A stretch of 64,000 nucleotides of DNA from JBHYGK01 sp051859045 (GTDB taxonomy: Bacteria > Pseudomonadota > Gammaproteobacteria > Xanthomonadales > Xanthomonadaceae): NCBI GenBank assembly GCA_051859045.1, contig JBHYGK010000005.1:14673-78672 (forward strand), given 5' to 3'. Positions 33,698-42,014 of this stretch are shown here, piece by piece. How positions within the stretch are numbered: the stretch's first letter is position 1; every line of letters starts with the position of its first letter. The position numbers and the translations under genes are program-made. Under the pieces are notes generated by a model that worked only from the letters and a program-made list of their open reading frames with translations, made no database searches and was not told where the DNA came from.

Positions 33698-35805
33698 TGC
33701 GCTTCGGCCTGCAGGCCCGCGTGCTGGCGGTGGTGGGGCTGGCGCTGCTGCTGGTGGTGGCGCTGTCGGCCGCCGCCTGGCGCCAGCAGGCCCGCGCGCT
33801 CGAGGAGGTCCGCGAGCTCGGCCGCGAGTCCACCGCCACCATGCTGCGCCAGGCCCTGAGCGCGCGCGGCGAGGCCACCACCGCGCAGCTGGCCGACGCG
33901 CTGGCGAACCCGCTGTACTACTTCGACCTCGACGCCGTCGGCGAGCTGGCCCGCGCCGCGCTGCGCCAGCCCGACGTGGCCTACGTGCTGGTGTTCGACG
34001 ACGAGGGCCGGGTGCTGCACGACGGCTCGGGCGACATCCCCACCTTCGGCCGGCTGATGGACGACCCGCTGGCCTACGAGGCCATCGGCGCCAGCGGCCT
34101 GCACCTGCAGCTCGCCGGCAGCCTGCTCGACGTCGCCCACCCGGTGCGCGTGGGCCAGCAGCGCCTCGGCGGCGTGCGCGTGGGCTACTCGCTGGCCGGC
34201 ATCGAGCGCGAGGAGGCGCTGGCCCAGGCCGCGCTGCGCGAGCGCGTGGACGTCGCCCGCCGCGCCCACTTCCGCGACCTGCTGCTGCTGCTCGGGCTGC
34301 TGCTGGCGCTGTGCACCGGCCTGATGTACGCGATGCAGCGCGGCCTGGTGCGGCCGATCCGCCGCCTGGCCGAGGCCGCCCGCGAGATCGAGGCCGGCCG
34401 CTACGAGCTGCGCGACCTCGAGACCCGCCGCACCGACGAGGTGGGCGAGCTGATCGGCGCCTTCCGGCGCATGAGCGACGGCGTCGCCCGGCACGACCGC
34501 GAGGTCCGCCGGATGGCCTACGGCGACGCGCTCACCGGCCTGCCCAACCGGCTCGCCTTCCGCGAACTGCTCGACCAGCGCCTGCTGACCCTCGACGGCA
34601 CCAGCGGCGAGCTGGCCCTGATGTTCGTCGACCTCGACGACTTCAAGCGCATCAACGACACCCTCGGCCACGACGCCGGCGACGACGTGCTGACCCAGTT
34701 CGCCCAGCGCATCCGCGCCTCGGTCGAGCGCCTGGGCGGCGCCGGCGCCGAGGTGGCGCGCTTCGGCGGCGACGAGTTCGTGGCCCTGGTGATGGGCGAG
34801 GACATGCGCATGCTCTCCGCGCAGATCGCCGACGCGCTGATCGCCGAGCTCCAGCAGCCCATCGCCGTGCACGGCCGCCAGGTGTTCCTCGGCGCTTCGG
34901 TCGGCGTGACCCTGTTCCCGCACGACGCCAGCTCCGCCGGCCTGCTGCTGAAGAACGGCGACATCGCGATGTACCAGGCGAAGGTCGCCGGCAAGAACTG
35001 CTACCGCTTCTACTCCCGCGCCATGGACCAGGCGGTGGAGCGCCGCGTGCAGATGGAGCAGGACCTGCGCGGGGCCTGGGAGCGCGGCGAGCTCAGCCTG
35101 AACTTCCAGCCGATCTTCCAGCTCGCCGACGGCCGCCTGGTGGGCGCCGAGGCGCTGCTGCGCTGGCAGCACCCCACCGAGGGCGTCATCCCGCCGTCGG
35201 TGTTCGTCGACGTCGCCGAGCAGAGCGGCCTGATCGACCAGCTCGGCCGCCACGTGATCCGCCAGGCCTGCCTCGACGCGATGCGCTGGAAGGGCCCGCA
35301 GGGCGAGGCGCCGTTCGTGTCGGTCAACGTCTCGGCCCGCCAGCTGCGCTCCGGCGACCTGCCCGAGGTGGTCTCGGCCGCGCTCGAGGAGTCGGGCCTG
35401 GCGCCCAAGCGCCTGCACATCGAGCTGACCGAGACCGCGGTGCTGGGCGACGAGGTCCAGGCCAGCGCGCTGCTGGCGCGGCTGCGCTCCACCGGCGTGA
35501 AGGTGTGGCTGGACGACTTCGGCACCGGCTTCTCCGGCCTCAGCCACCTGCGCCGGGTGCCGGTGGACGGCGTCAAGATCGACCGCAGCTTCGTCGCCGA
35601 CGTGCTGCGCGACCCCGACGACCTGGCCCTGACCTCCGCGATCATCGCGATGGCGCACTCGCTGGGCATCACGGTGGTCGCCGAGGGCGTCGAGAACGAG
35701 GGCCAGTACGCGGTGCTGCGCGAGCGCGGCTGCGACCAGGCCCAGGGCTTCTGGCTGGGCCGGCCGATGACGGCGGCCGACTTCGAGCGGCGGATGCTCG
35801 TCTGA
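33697..35805 (+). CDS. Membrane GGDEF-EAL c-di-GMP enzyme/receptor
   Basis: A 702-aa inner-membrane signalling protein. Layout: helix 1 (VLAVVGLALLLVVALSAAAW), periplasmic sensor region (about 35-190), helix 2 (LLLLLGLLLALCTGLMYAM), HAMP (LVRPIRRLAEAAREIEAGRY), GGDEF domain with intact ARFGGDEF near residue 363, and EAL domain with EALLRWQHP, NVSARQL, ELTETAV, DDFGTGFSG, KIDRSF and AEGVEN all present. The GGDEF I-site RxxD is replaced by GAGA, so product inhibition is unlikely. Both activities look possible. The ATG overlaps the stop of the PhnD-like gene by one base and has GGAGG 7 nt upstream. A 15-bp tandem duplication spans its stop codon. Confidence 0.96.
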   Translation: MRFGLQARVLAVVGLALLLVVALSAAAWRQQARALEEVRELGRESTATMLRQALSARGEATTAQLADALANPLYYFDLDAVGELARAALRQPDVAYVLVFDDEGRVLHDGSGDIPTFGRLMDDPLAYEAIGASGLHLQLAGSLLDVAHPVRVGQQRLGGVRVGYSLAGIEREEALAQAALRERVDVARRAHFRDLLLLLGLLLALCTGLMYAMQRGLVRPIRRLAEAAREIEAGRYELRDLETRRTDEVGELIGAFRRMSDGVARHDREVRRMAYGDALTGLPNRLAFRELLDQRLLTLDGTSGELALMFVDLDDFKRINDTLGHDAGDDVLTQFAQRIRASVERLGGAGAEVARFGGDEFVALVMGEDMRMLSAQIADALIAELQQPIAVHGRQVFLGASVGVTLFPHDASSAGLLLKNGDIAMYQAKVAGKNCYRFYSRAMDQAVERRVQMEQDLRGAWERGELSLNFQPIFQLADGRLVGAEALLRWQHPTEGVIPPSVFVDVAEQSGLIDQLGRHVIRQACLDAMRWKGPQGEAPFVSVNVSARQLRSGDLPEVVSAALEESGLAPKRLHIELTETAVLGDEVQASALLARLRSTGVKVWLDDFGTGFSGLSHLRRVPVDGVKIDRSFVADVLRDPDDLALTSAIIAMAHSLGITVVAEGVENEGQYAVLRERGCDQAQGFWLGRPMTAADFERRMLV

Positions 35806-35822
35806 GCGATGCTGGTCTGAGC
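35793..35822. repeat. 15-bp tandem duplication across the GGDEF-EAL stop codon
   Basis: The unit at 35793-35807 recurs at 35808-35822 with one difference (14/15). Each copy carries a TGA in the same frame, so the gene has a back-up stop 15 nt later (MLV-stop then AML-V-stop). It is probably a recent slippage event. Confidence 0.7.
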
Positions 35823-35833
35823 CGCGCGCGGCC

Positions 35834-36502
35834 TCAGCCGGCGGCGGCGCCCGCGCCGGCCCCGGCCGCCGCGAACCACTGCGTCACCGCGGCCCAGCTG
35901 GCCTGCACGGCCTCGGCCACGGTGCCCGACAGCACCACCGCCGCGACGATCGTCCCCAGCCCCAGCACCCACACCAGGCCCAGCATCAGGCCGTCGCGGG
36001 CCAGCAGGGCCAGCGCGTAGAGCACGATCAGCATCGCCAGCGGGTAGTTGGTGAGCGGGATCGGCAGCGACAGCAGGACGCCCACCACCACCAGCTGCGC
36101 GCCGGTGAAGGCCAGCGCGGCGCCGCGCTCGAACATCCGCCCGCCGCGCGGCTTGACCATGCGCTCGACCCAGCCCAGCACGCGGCCGATGCGGCGCTCG
36201 AACGTGGCCAGGCTGGCGCGTGTCATGCCGCGCCGGCCGATGAAGCCCGGCAGCCAGGGCTGGCGCATCAGCAGCAGCAGCTGCAGGCCGAGCAGGCTGG
36301 CCAGCGGGCCGGAGATCGCGCCCGCGCCCACCGGCAGCGGCAGGAAGGCGGGCAGGGTGGCGAGCAGGATCAGCATGCCGAACGCGCGCCGCCCGAGCTC
36401 GTCGAGCAGGCGGTGGAAGCTGAGGTGTTCGTCCGGCGGGCCGCCCTCGGCGAGGGCGACCAGCAGCGCGCGGGTGGTGGGGATGGCGTCGGCGGGCGTC
36501 AT
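35834..36502 (-). CDS. ExoD family membrane protein
   Basis: A 222-aa inner-membrane protein related to ExoD, first found in exopolysaccharide-related mutants of Rhizobium. The N-terminal cytoplasmic part LSFHRLLDELGRRAFGMLILLATLPAFLPLPVGAG is the best-conserved block. Further helices follow (LLGLQLLLLM, ALAFTGAQLVVVGVLLSLPIPLTNYPLAMLIVLYALALLARDG). Molecular function is unknown. The Ala/Gly-rich C-terminus has no family counterpart. It is convergent with the GGDEF-EAL gene. Confidence 0.88.
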   Translation of the reverse strand: MTPADAIPTTRALLVALAEGGPPDEHLSFHRLLDELGRRAFGMLILLATLPAFLPLPVGAGAISGPLASLLGLQLLLLMRQPWLPGFIGRRGMTRASLATFERRIGRVLGWVERMVKPRGGRMFERGAALAFTGAQLVVVGVLLSLPIPLTNYPLAMLIVLYALALLARDGLMLGLVWVLGLGTIVAAVVLSGTVAEAVQASWAAVTQWFAAAGAGAGAAAG

Positions 36503-36551
36503 GTCGGGCGGGAGGATGCCAGCCCGAGCGTGAACGCCGCCGTGCCCATCC

Positions 36552-37877
36552 TCAGGACACGGCCTCGGCGGGCGAGGCGTCCGGCGCCGCCACGCGCGAG
36601 ACCAGCAGCTTGTCGACGCGCGGGCCGTCGAGGTCGATCACCTCGAAGCGCCAGCCGGCGAACTCGAAGTACTCGCCCACGTGCGGGATGCGGCCGTAGC
36701 GCGCGATCACCATGCCGGCGAGGGTGTTGTAGTCGTGGTCCTCCTCGTCGGGCAGCACGCCCAGGCCGAGCAGCTCGCGCAGGTCCTCGGTGGGCAGGCC
36801 GCCGTCGACCAGCATCGAGCCGTCCTCGCGGGTGACCACCAGCGGGTCGGCGTCGTGGCCCTCGTGCACCTGGGTGCGGCCGATGACCGCGTGCAGCACG
36901 TCGTTGGCGGTGACCATGCCCTGGATGTCGCCGTACTCGTCGACCACCAGCGCCAGCGGCTGCTGCTCCTCGCGGAAGATCTCCAGCAGCTTCAGCGCGC
37001 CGGTGGACTCGGAGACGAACAGCGCCGGGCGCAGCTCGCGGAACAGGTCGGGGTCGGGGCGGCCGAGGCGGCCGGCCAGCGCCTTCACCTCGAGGATGCC
37101 CACCACCTCGGCGTCGCCGCCGCGCTGCACCGGGTAGCGCGAGTACGGGGTCTCGGCCATCGTGGCGAGGTTCTCCTCGAGGCTGGCCTCGACGTCCAGC
37201 CAGCCGATCCGCGTGCGCGGGGTCATCAGGCTCTCGGCGGTGCGGTCGCCCAGGCCCAGCACGCGGTTGACCATGTTGCGCTCGCCGGCGTCGAACACGC
37301 CCGCGTCGTGCGCCTCGGAGACCATCATGCGGATCTCCTCCTCGGTCACCGCCGCGGTGTCGTTGTCGCGCAGGCCCAGCAGGCGCAGCGTGGTGCGGGT
37401 GCACAGCGACAGCAGCCAGACCGCAGGCGTGCCGATCACCGCCACGATGCTCATCGGCAGGGCGACCACCGCGGCGATGCGCTCCGGGTGGGCGATCGCG
37501 AAACGCTTGGGCACCAGCTCGCCGAAAACGATCGTCACGAAGGTCACCACCACAGCGACGATCACGCTTCCGATGGTCATGGCGGTGGCCGGTGCCAACG
37601 CCGGGATCACCTCGTCGAGCCAGGCGCCCAGGACGAGCCCGAAGGCCTCGCCGCCGACGATGCCATTCAGGTAGGGGATCAGCGTGATGCCCACCTGCAC
37701 CGTGGACAGGAAACGCTCGGGGTTCTCCGACAGCGCCAGGGCGCGCCGGGCGCCGGCGCTGGATTCGCTGAGCTGCTTGAGCCTCGGCTTGCGAGACGTG
37801 ACGACCGCCATCTCCGACATGGCGAAGAAGCCGTTCAGGGCGATCAGGGCGATGACGACCAGCAGTGCGTAGTTCAT
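36552..37877 (-). CDS. CNNM/CorC-type (HlyC) membrane protein
   Basis: A 441-aa protein of the hemolysin/CorC family with putative divalent-cation export or tolerance function. The CNNM membrane domain (residues about 1-190: LLVVIALIALNGFFAMSEMAVVTSRKPRLKQL, VGITLIPYLNGIVGGE, FGELVPKRFAI) precedes a CBS pair (SLMTPRTRIGWLD; LALVVDEYGDIQGMVT) and the C-terminal CorC_HlyC domain (ADPLVVTREDGSMLVDGGLP, YNTLAGMVIARYGRIPHVGEYFEFAGWRFEVIDLDG). Start 37877 (MNYALL) gives the family N-terminus; ATG 37892 is in frame. Divergent from the phosphate transport pair. Confidence 0.93.
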   Translation of the reverse strand: MNYALLVVIALIALNGFFAMSEMAVVTSRKPRLKQLSESSAGARRALALSENPERFLSTVQVGITLIPYLNGIVGGEAFGLVLGAWLDEVIPALAPATAMTIGSVIVAVVVTFVTIVFGELVPKRFAIAHPERIAAVVALPMSIVAVIGTPAVWLLSLCTRTTLRLLGLRDNDTAAVTEEEIRMMVSEAHDAGVFDAGERNMVNRVLGLGDRTAESLMTPRTRIGWLDVEASLEENLATMAETPYSRYPVQRGGDAEVVGILEVKALAGRLGRPDPDLFRELRPALFVSESTGALKLLEIFREEQQPLALVVDEYGDIQGMVTANDVLHAVIGRTQVHEGHDADPLVVTREDGSMLVDGGLPTEDLRELLGLGVLPDEEDHDYNTLAGMVIARYGRIPHVGEYFEFAGWRFEVIDLDGPRVDKLLVSRVAAPDASPAEAVS

Positions 37878-38047
37878 GGGCGGCCAGGGCATCCGTGTGA
37901 CCGGGTGCCGGCTCGGGATCCTCGGGGCGTGGAGCGTGAAGGGACGCGGATGATGCCACAGCTGGCCCGGCCACCCGGCCCGGCGGTCCGGGGAGGGGGC
38001 GGCGGCGGGCCGGGGGAGCGTCCTGGTGGGGCCGGGGTGTAATATGG

Positions 38048-38065
38048 GTGTCATCGTTTCGTCAC
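38048..38065 (+). promoter_or_regulatory. Possible Pho box upstream of the DUF47-pit operon
   Basis: GTGTCAT-CGTT-TCGTCAC: two 7-mers separated by 4 nt, as in the PhoB consensus CTGTCAT-N4-CTGTCAY (first half 6/7, second 5/7). It lies just downstream of a TAATAT (38040-38045) that could itself be a -10, so either the box replaces a -35 for a weaker downstream promoter or the match is accidental. The relevance is the phosphate uptake genes 83 nt downstream. Confidence 0.35.
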
Positions 38066-38147
38066 CTCGCGGCGACGACCGCCCGCCCCGCGCGTCGGGG
38101 CCCCGGTCCCGCGCCGCGCCCCTGCTCCCGCACCCCCGAGGCCCCGC

Positions 38148-38774
38148 ATGTTCTCGCTGCAGACCATCTTCGGCAAAGGCAACCAGTTCTTCGGCCTGCT
38201 CGACGAGGCCGCCTCGGCCGCCGCCGACGCCACCACCGCGCTGCACGCGATGCTCAAGGAGGGCGGCAAGGAGCCGGCGCTGGACGCCTTCCGGCTGGCC
38301 CGCGAGCGCGAGCGCCGGGTCGCCGACCGGATCAACGAGGAGCTGGTCAACAGCTTCGTCACCGCGCTGGAGCGCGAGGACATCGAGGCGCTGAACTCGG
38401 CCCTGGTGCGCATCCCCAAGCAGGTCGAGAAGTTCGCCGAGCGCTACGCGCTGGCCACGACGTTCCTGGCCGGCATCGACTTCGCCCCGCGCGCGGCCAT
38501 GCTCGAGCAGGCCGCGAAGGTGGTGGTCGAGATGGTCCGGCAGCTGCGCAAGATGAAGCTCGAGGAGATGAAGGCGCTCAACGACCGCCTGCGCTCGATC
38601 GAGAACGAGGCCGACCGGCTGATGCTCGAGCTCTACCGCGACATCTACTCCGGCCGCTACGACGGCCAGCAGATGTTCCTGATCAAGGAGTTCTTCGAGA
38701 TCCTGGAGAAGGCGATCGACCGCTGCCGCGAGGCCGGCGTCGTCGCCTACCAGATCGTCCTCAAGAACAGCTGA
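38148..38774 (+). CDS. DUF47/PhoU-like Pit accessory protein
   Basis: A 208-aa, all-helical cytoplasmic protein of the DUF47 (TIGR00153) family, structurally like PhoU. The N-terminus is FSLQTIFGKGNQFFGLLDEAASAAADA. Acidic motifs that in PhoU-type proteins bind metals appear in RIENE-like IENEADRLMLELYRDIYSG near residue 150. These proteins partner with Pit-type phosphate transporters, and here pit follows after only 10 nt. Likely modulates phosphate uptake. Confidence 0.93.
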   Translation: MFSLQTIFGKGNQFFGLLDEAASAAADATTALHAMLKEGGKEPALDAFRLARERERRVADRINEELVNSFVTALEREDIEALNSALVRIPKQVEKFAERYALATTFLAGIDFAPRAAMLEQAAKVVVEMVRQLRKMKLEEMKALNDRLRSIENEADRLMLELYRDIYSGRYDGQQMFLIKEFFEILEKAIDRCREAGVVAYQIVLKNS

Positions 38775-38784
38775 GGGCGCCCCC

Positions 38785-39912
38785 GTGCTCACCCTGCTCA
38801 TCGCGGTGATCATCACCGCGCTCGTGTTCGAGTACATCAACGGCTTCCACGACACCGCGAACTCGATCGCGACGGTCGTGGCGACCAAGGTGCTCTCGCC
38901 GATGCAGGCGGTGGCCCTGGCCGCCGGCATGAACCTGATCGGCGCGCTCTGGGGCACCGCGGTGGCCAAGACGATCGCCTCGGGCCTGATCGACCAGCAG
39001 GTGGTGCAGGTGACCAGCCAGGTCATCCTGTGCGCGCTGACCGGCGGCATCGTGTGGAACCTGCTGACCTGGTGGTTCGGCCTGCCGAGCTCGAGCTCGC
39101 ACGCGCTGATCGGCGGGCTGTGCGGCGCGGCGCTGGCGGCGGCCGACATCCAGTGGTCGGCGATCATCTGGAGCCAGCCCGCCGAGCCCTTCTACAAGGG
39201 CGCCGGCGTGCTGTGGAAGGTGGTGCTGCCGATGTTCTCCTCGCCGGTGCTGGGCTTCCTGGCCGGCTTCGCGATCATGGGCCTGCTGTTCGCGATCCTG
39301 GCGGGCATGTGCCGCGCCGGCGGGCCGCTGGCGCGGATCGCCCGGCCGCGCTGGGTCAACGCGTTCTTCGGCAAGGCCCAGATCGTCTCGGCGGGCTACA
39401 TGGGCTTCGCCCACGGCCTCAACGACGCGCAGAAGACGATGGGCATCATCGCGCTGGCGCTGGTGGCCGGGCAGCAGGCCGGCACGCTGGACGACCTGCC
39501 GGGCTGGCTGGCCTGGCTGCATCCCACCGAGGCCGCGATGCGCGACGGCGACATCGACACCTGGATCAAGGTCACCTGCGCGCTGGTGATGGCCGCGGGC
39601 ACCGCCGCCGGCGGCTGGCGGATCATCAAGACCCTCGGCCACAAGCTGGTGAAGCTGCACCCGATCCACGGCTTCGCGGCCGAGACCGCGGCCGCCAGCG
39701 TCATCACCCTGGCCTCCAGCCTGGGCATCCCGGTGTCCACCACCCACAACATCTCGTCCGCGATCATGGGCGTGGGCACGGCCAAGCGGCTCAACGCCAT
39801 CAAGTGGTCGGTGGTGGAGCGCATGGTCTGGGCCTGGATCCTGACGATCCCGGCGGCGGGCGGCATCGCGTTCTTCATGCTCGAGGCGCTCAAGGGCCTC
39901 GGCTGGGCCTGA
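38785..39912 (+). CDS. pit: Inorganic phosphate transporter, PiT family
   Basis: A 375-aa low-affinity, metal-phosphate:H+ symporter. The duplicated PiT signature is clear: FEYINGFHDTANSIATVVATKVL near residue 16 in the first half, and GYMGFAHGLNDAQKTMGIIALAL near residue 206 in the second. About ten helices are seen. Start is GTG at 38785, 10 nt after the DUF47 stop, so the two form an operon. Confidence 0.96.
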   Translation: MLTLLIAVIITALVFEYINGFHDTANSIATVVATKVLSPMQAVALAAGMNLIGALWGTAVAKTIASGLIDQQVVQVTSQVILCALTGGIVWNLLTWWFGLPSSSSHALIGGLCGAALAAADIQWSAIIWSQPAEPFYKGAGVLWKVVLPMFSSPVLGFLAGFAIMGLLFAILAGMCRAGGPLARIARPRWVNAFFGKAQIVSAGYMGFAHGLNDAQKTMGIIALALVAGQQAGTLDDLPGWLAWLHPTEAAMRDGDIDTWIKVTCALVMAAGTAAGGWRIIKTLGHKLVKLHPIHGFAAETAAASVITLASSLGIPVSTTHNISSAIMGVGTAKRLNAIKWSVVERMVWAWILTIPAAGGIAFFMLEALKGLGWA

Positions 39913-39939
39913 GCCCGCGCGCGGCCCCCGTTCCGCGGC

Positions 39940-40902
39940 TCAGGCCGCGGGCGTGCCGCCGCTGACCGCGCGGGTGCGGTTGCGGCCAGCCAGCTTGGCC
40001 TCGTACAGCGCGCGGTCGGCCTGCAGCAGCAGCGAGGTCGCCGAGCACGCGCCCGCCGGCCCGCAGGCCGCCACGCCCACGCTGATCGTCAGCGAGGGCG
40101 CGGTGGGGCTGGCCGGGTGCGGCAGCCCGATGGCCTCGACGTGCCGGCGCAGCGCCTCGGCGTAGGCCAGCGCCTCGCCCTCGGCGGTCTCCGGCAGCAG
40201 CACGCAGAACTCCTCGCCGCCGTAGCGCGCCAGCAGGTCGCCGGCGCGCCGCAGCTGGCCGTGCAGCTCGTCGCCGACCCGCGCCAGCGCGTGGTCGCCG
40301 GCGACGTGGCCGAGGTGGTCGTTGTAGGCCTTGAAGTGGTCGATATCCAGCAGCGCCACCGCCAGCGGATGCCCGTGCCGGCGCGCGCGGCGCAGCTCGT
40401 CGGCCAGCGCCTGGTTGAGCCGGCGGCGGTTGGCGACGCCGGTGAGCTCGTCGGTGAGCGAGAGCGCGCCGAGCTTCTCGGCCTGCTCGCGCAGCAGCGA
40501 CTCGCGGCGCATCGACCCCGAGACGTTGTTCACCGCCACCACGCACAGCGTTGCCGCGCCGAGGCGCAGCGGCATCACCTGCAGCGACTGCGCCATCGGC
40601 GCGTGCGCGCCGGTGCCCGGGTCGACCAGGCGCAGGTGGTGTGGATTGAGGCCGGGCGAGAGCACCGAGGGCAGGCCGCGCGCCAGCGCCTGGCCCACCG
40701 CCTGCTCGAGCCGGGTGCCGCGGACCTCGGGGAACACGCTGGCCAGCGGCAGGCCGACCGGGTCGGCCGGCGGCGCGGGCATCGCCCGGCGCAGCCAGGC
40801 GTTGAGCAGCACCACGCGCTGCTGGGCGTCGAGCACCAGCACGCCGGACTCGAGCTTGCCCAGCACCGCCTCCGCGAGCCCGGGCGGCAGCGCGGCGCTC
40901 AT
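39940..40902 (-). CDS. PAS-GGDEF diguanylate cyclase
   Basis: A soluble 320-aa enzyme making c-di-GMP. The N-terminal PAS-like domain (KLESGVLVLDAQQRVVLLNAWLRRAM) is followed by a linker coiled coil (RRESLLREQAEKLGALSL) and a complete GGDEF domain: DELTGVANRR, ALLDIDHFKAYNDHLGH, and the active-site RYGGEEF near residue 230. The I-site RAGD lies five residues before the active-site loop, so product inhibition is expected. The start overlaps the stop of the CheC gene, making it the third gene of a regulator-CheC-cyclase operon. Confidence 0.95.
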   Translation of the reverse strand: MSAALPPGLAEAVLGKLESGVLVLDAQQRVVLLNAWLRRAMPAPPADPVGLPLASVFPEVRGTRLEQAVGQALARGLPSVLSPGLNPHHLRLVDPGTGAHAPMAQSLQVMPLRLGAATLCVVAVNNVSGSMRRESLLREQAEKLGALSLTDELTGVANRRRLNQALADELRRARRHGHPLAVALLDIDHFKAYNDHLGHVAGDHALARVGDELHGQLRRAGDLLARYGGEEFCVLLPETAEGEALAYAEALRRHVEAIGLPHPASPTAPSLTISVGVAACGPAGACSATSLLLQADRALYEAKLAGRNRTRAVSGGTPAA

Positions 40903-41510
40903 CCGCCTCCCGCGCGGGCCAGGAACGCCGCCAGCGCGACCCGCAGCGCCGCCAGCGAGTCCGCGCCCAGCAGGAAGGCCACGAAGCCCTCGATGTCGCG
41001 CTCCTCGAGGCTGAGCTGGATCTGCACGAACAGCACCTGGTCGAGCTCGCCGGCGTCGCCGAGCAGGTGCTCGGTGGCGGCGATCTGGAACTGCGGCAGC
41101 GAGCACTCGAAGTGCTGGCCCAGCATGTCGGCGAAGGTCGAGAAGCAGGTGTTGAGGATGATGTTGCCGATCTCGCACATCGCGTCCTGCTCCATCTCGG
41201 TGAGCTGGGACAGCGGGGTCTGCGAGCCGAGCATCAGGCGCACCACCTCGAGGCTGGTCTCGCCGGGGAACATCAGCAGCGCCGAGCCGGTGACGTCGCC
41301 GGCGAAGGTCTGCGAGACCGAGGTGATGCGGCGGCTGCGCTCGGGATCGAGCAGGTCGACGAGCTTGTCGGGCGTGAGGATGTGCACCAGCGGCACGCTC
41401 ATGCTGACCGACTCGCCGGTGAGCTCGCTGAGCGAGGCGGCGGCCTGGCCGACGCTGATGTTGAACACCTCGCCCAGCACGTCGAGCTCGATCGGGGTGA
41501 GCTCAGCCAC
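40899..41510 (-). CDS. CheC-type chemotaxis phosphatase
   Basis: A 203-aa protein of the CheC/CheX/FliY phosphatase family, which removes phosphate from CheY-like regulators. Both CheC active-site motifs (DxxxExxN-x22-P) are present: DVLGEVFN near residue 9 with its Pro 23 residues later, and DAMCEIGN near residue 107 with its Pro likewise. It overlaps by 8 nt the response-regulator gene upstream and by 4 nt the diguanylate cyclase downstream. Its obvious substrate is the neighbouring receiver protein. Confidence 0.93.
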   Translation of the reverse strand: MAELTPIELDVLGEVFNISVGQAAASLSELTGESVSMSVPLVHILTPDKLVDLLDPERSRRITSVSQTFAGDVTGSALLMFPGETSLEVVRLMLGSQTPLSQLTEMEQDAMCEIGNIILNTCFSTFADMLGQHFECSLPQFQIAATEHLLGDAGELDQVLFVQIQLSLEERDIEGFVAFLLGADSLAALRVALAAFLARAGGG

Positions 41511-41877
41511 GATCGGCCTCCCAGGCCTCGAGCGCCTGGCGCACCACGGCCTCGGTGATGGGCTTGGCGATGAAGCGGATGCCGAGCTCCTCGGCGCGGG
41601 CCTTGCTGGAGGCCTGCACGTTGGCGCTGAAGATCACCAGGGTGGCGAACGGGTGCCGGGCGCGGATCTCGACGGCGGCGTCGAACCCGTTCATCACCGG
41701 CATGTTGATGTCGAGCGTGACCAGGTCGGGCTTGCAGGCGTCGGCGCGGGCGATCGCCTCGGCGCCGTCGGCGGCCTCCTCGATGGTCCAGGCGCCGGGG
41801 CGCAGGTCCTGGATCATCGCGCTGATGATCATGCGCGAGACGCGGCTGTCGTCGACGACGAGGGCGGTGAGGGCCAT
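41503..41877 (-). CDS. Single-domain CheY-like response regulator
   Basis: A 124-aa receiver-only protein. It begins LTALVVDDSRVSRMIISAMI, the phosphorylated Asp is in PDLVTLDINMPVMNGFDAA near residue 54, the Ser/Thr switch in LVIFSANVQ, and Lys in FIAKPIT near residue 105. No output domain. First gene of the operon with CheC and a diguanylate cyclase. A -10 (CGCTACACT) lies at 41936 and a 25-bp dyad at 41962. Confidence 0.95.
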   Translation of the reverse strand: MALTALVVDDSRVSRMIISAMIQDLRPGAWTIEEAADGAEAIARADACKPDLVTLDINMPVMNGFDAAVEIRARHPFATLVIFSANVQASSKARAEELGIRFIAKPITEAVVRQALEAWEADRG

Positions 41878-41935
41878 GCGGAGTCCGGTCGTGGTGGGCT
41901 CCGTGTCTCGGGACAGCCCGTCACGGAGTGTGACG

Positions 41936-41943
41936 AGTGTAGC
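41936..41943 (-). promoter_or_regulatory. Candidate -10 for the regulator/CheC/cyclase operon (GCTACACT)
   Basis: Minus-strand GC-TACACT, 59 nt upstream of the first ATG. It is the same octamer as before upp. The dyad at 41962-41986 lies just upstream, covering the expected -35 to -55 region. Confidence 0.4.
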
Positions 41944-41961
41944 GGTTCACCGCCGGTCGGC

Positions 41962-41986
41962 CGCTGTCGGGAAACTCCTGACAGCG
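41962..41986. promoter_or_regulatory. 25-bp inverted repeat upstream of the regulator operon
   Basis: CGCTGTC (41962-41968) and GACAGCG (41980-41986) form 7-bp arms; inside, GGA/TCC add three more pairs around an AAC centre, with a single G-T pair. It could be an operator or activator site for the operon promoter, or a terminator of the gene ending at 42015; the lack of a U-tract favours the former. Confidence 0.45.
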
Positions 41987-42014
41987 CGCCGCGCGGGCGC
42001 CCCGGGCGCTGGGC

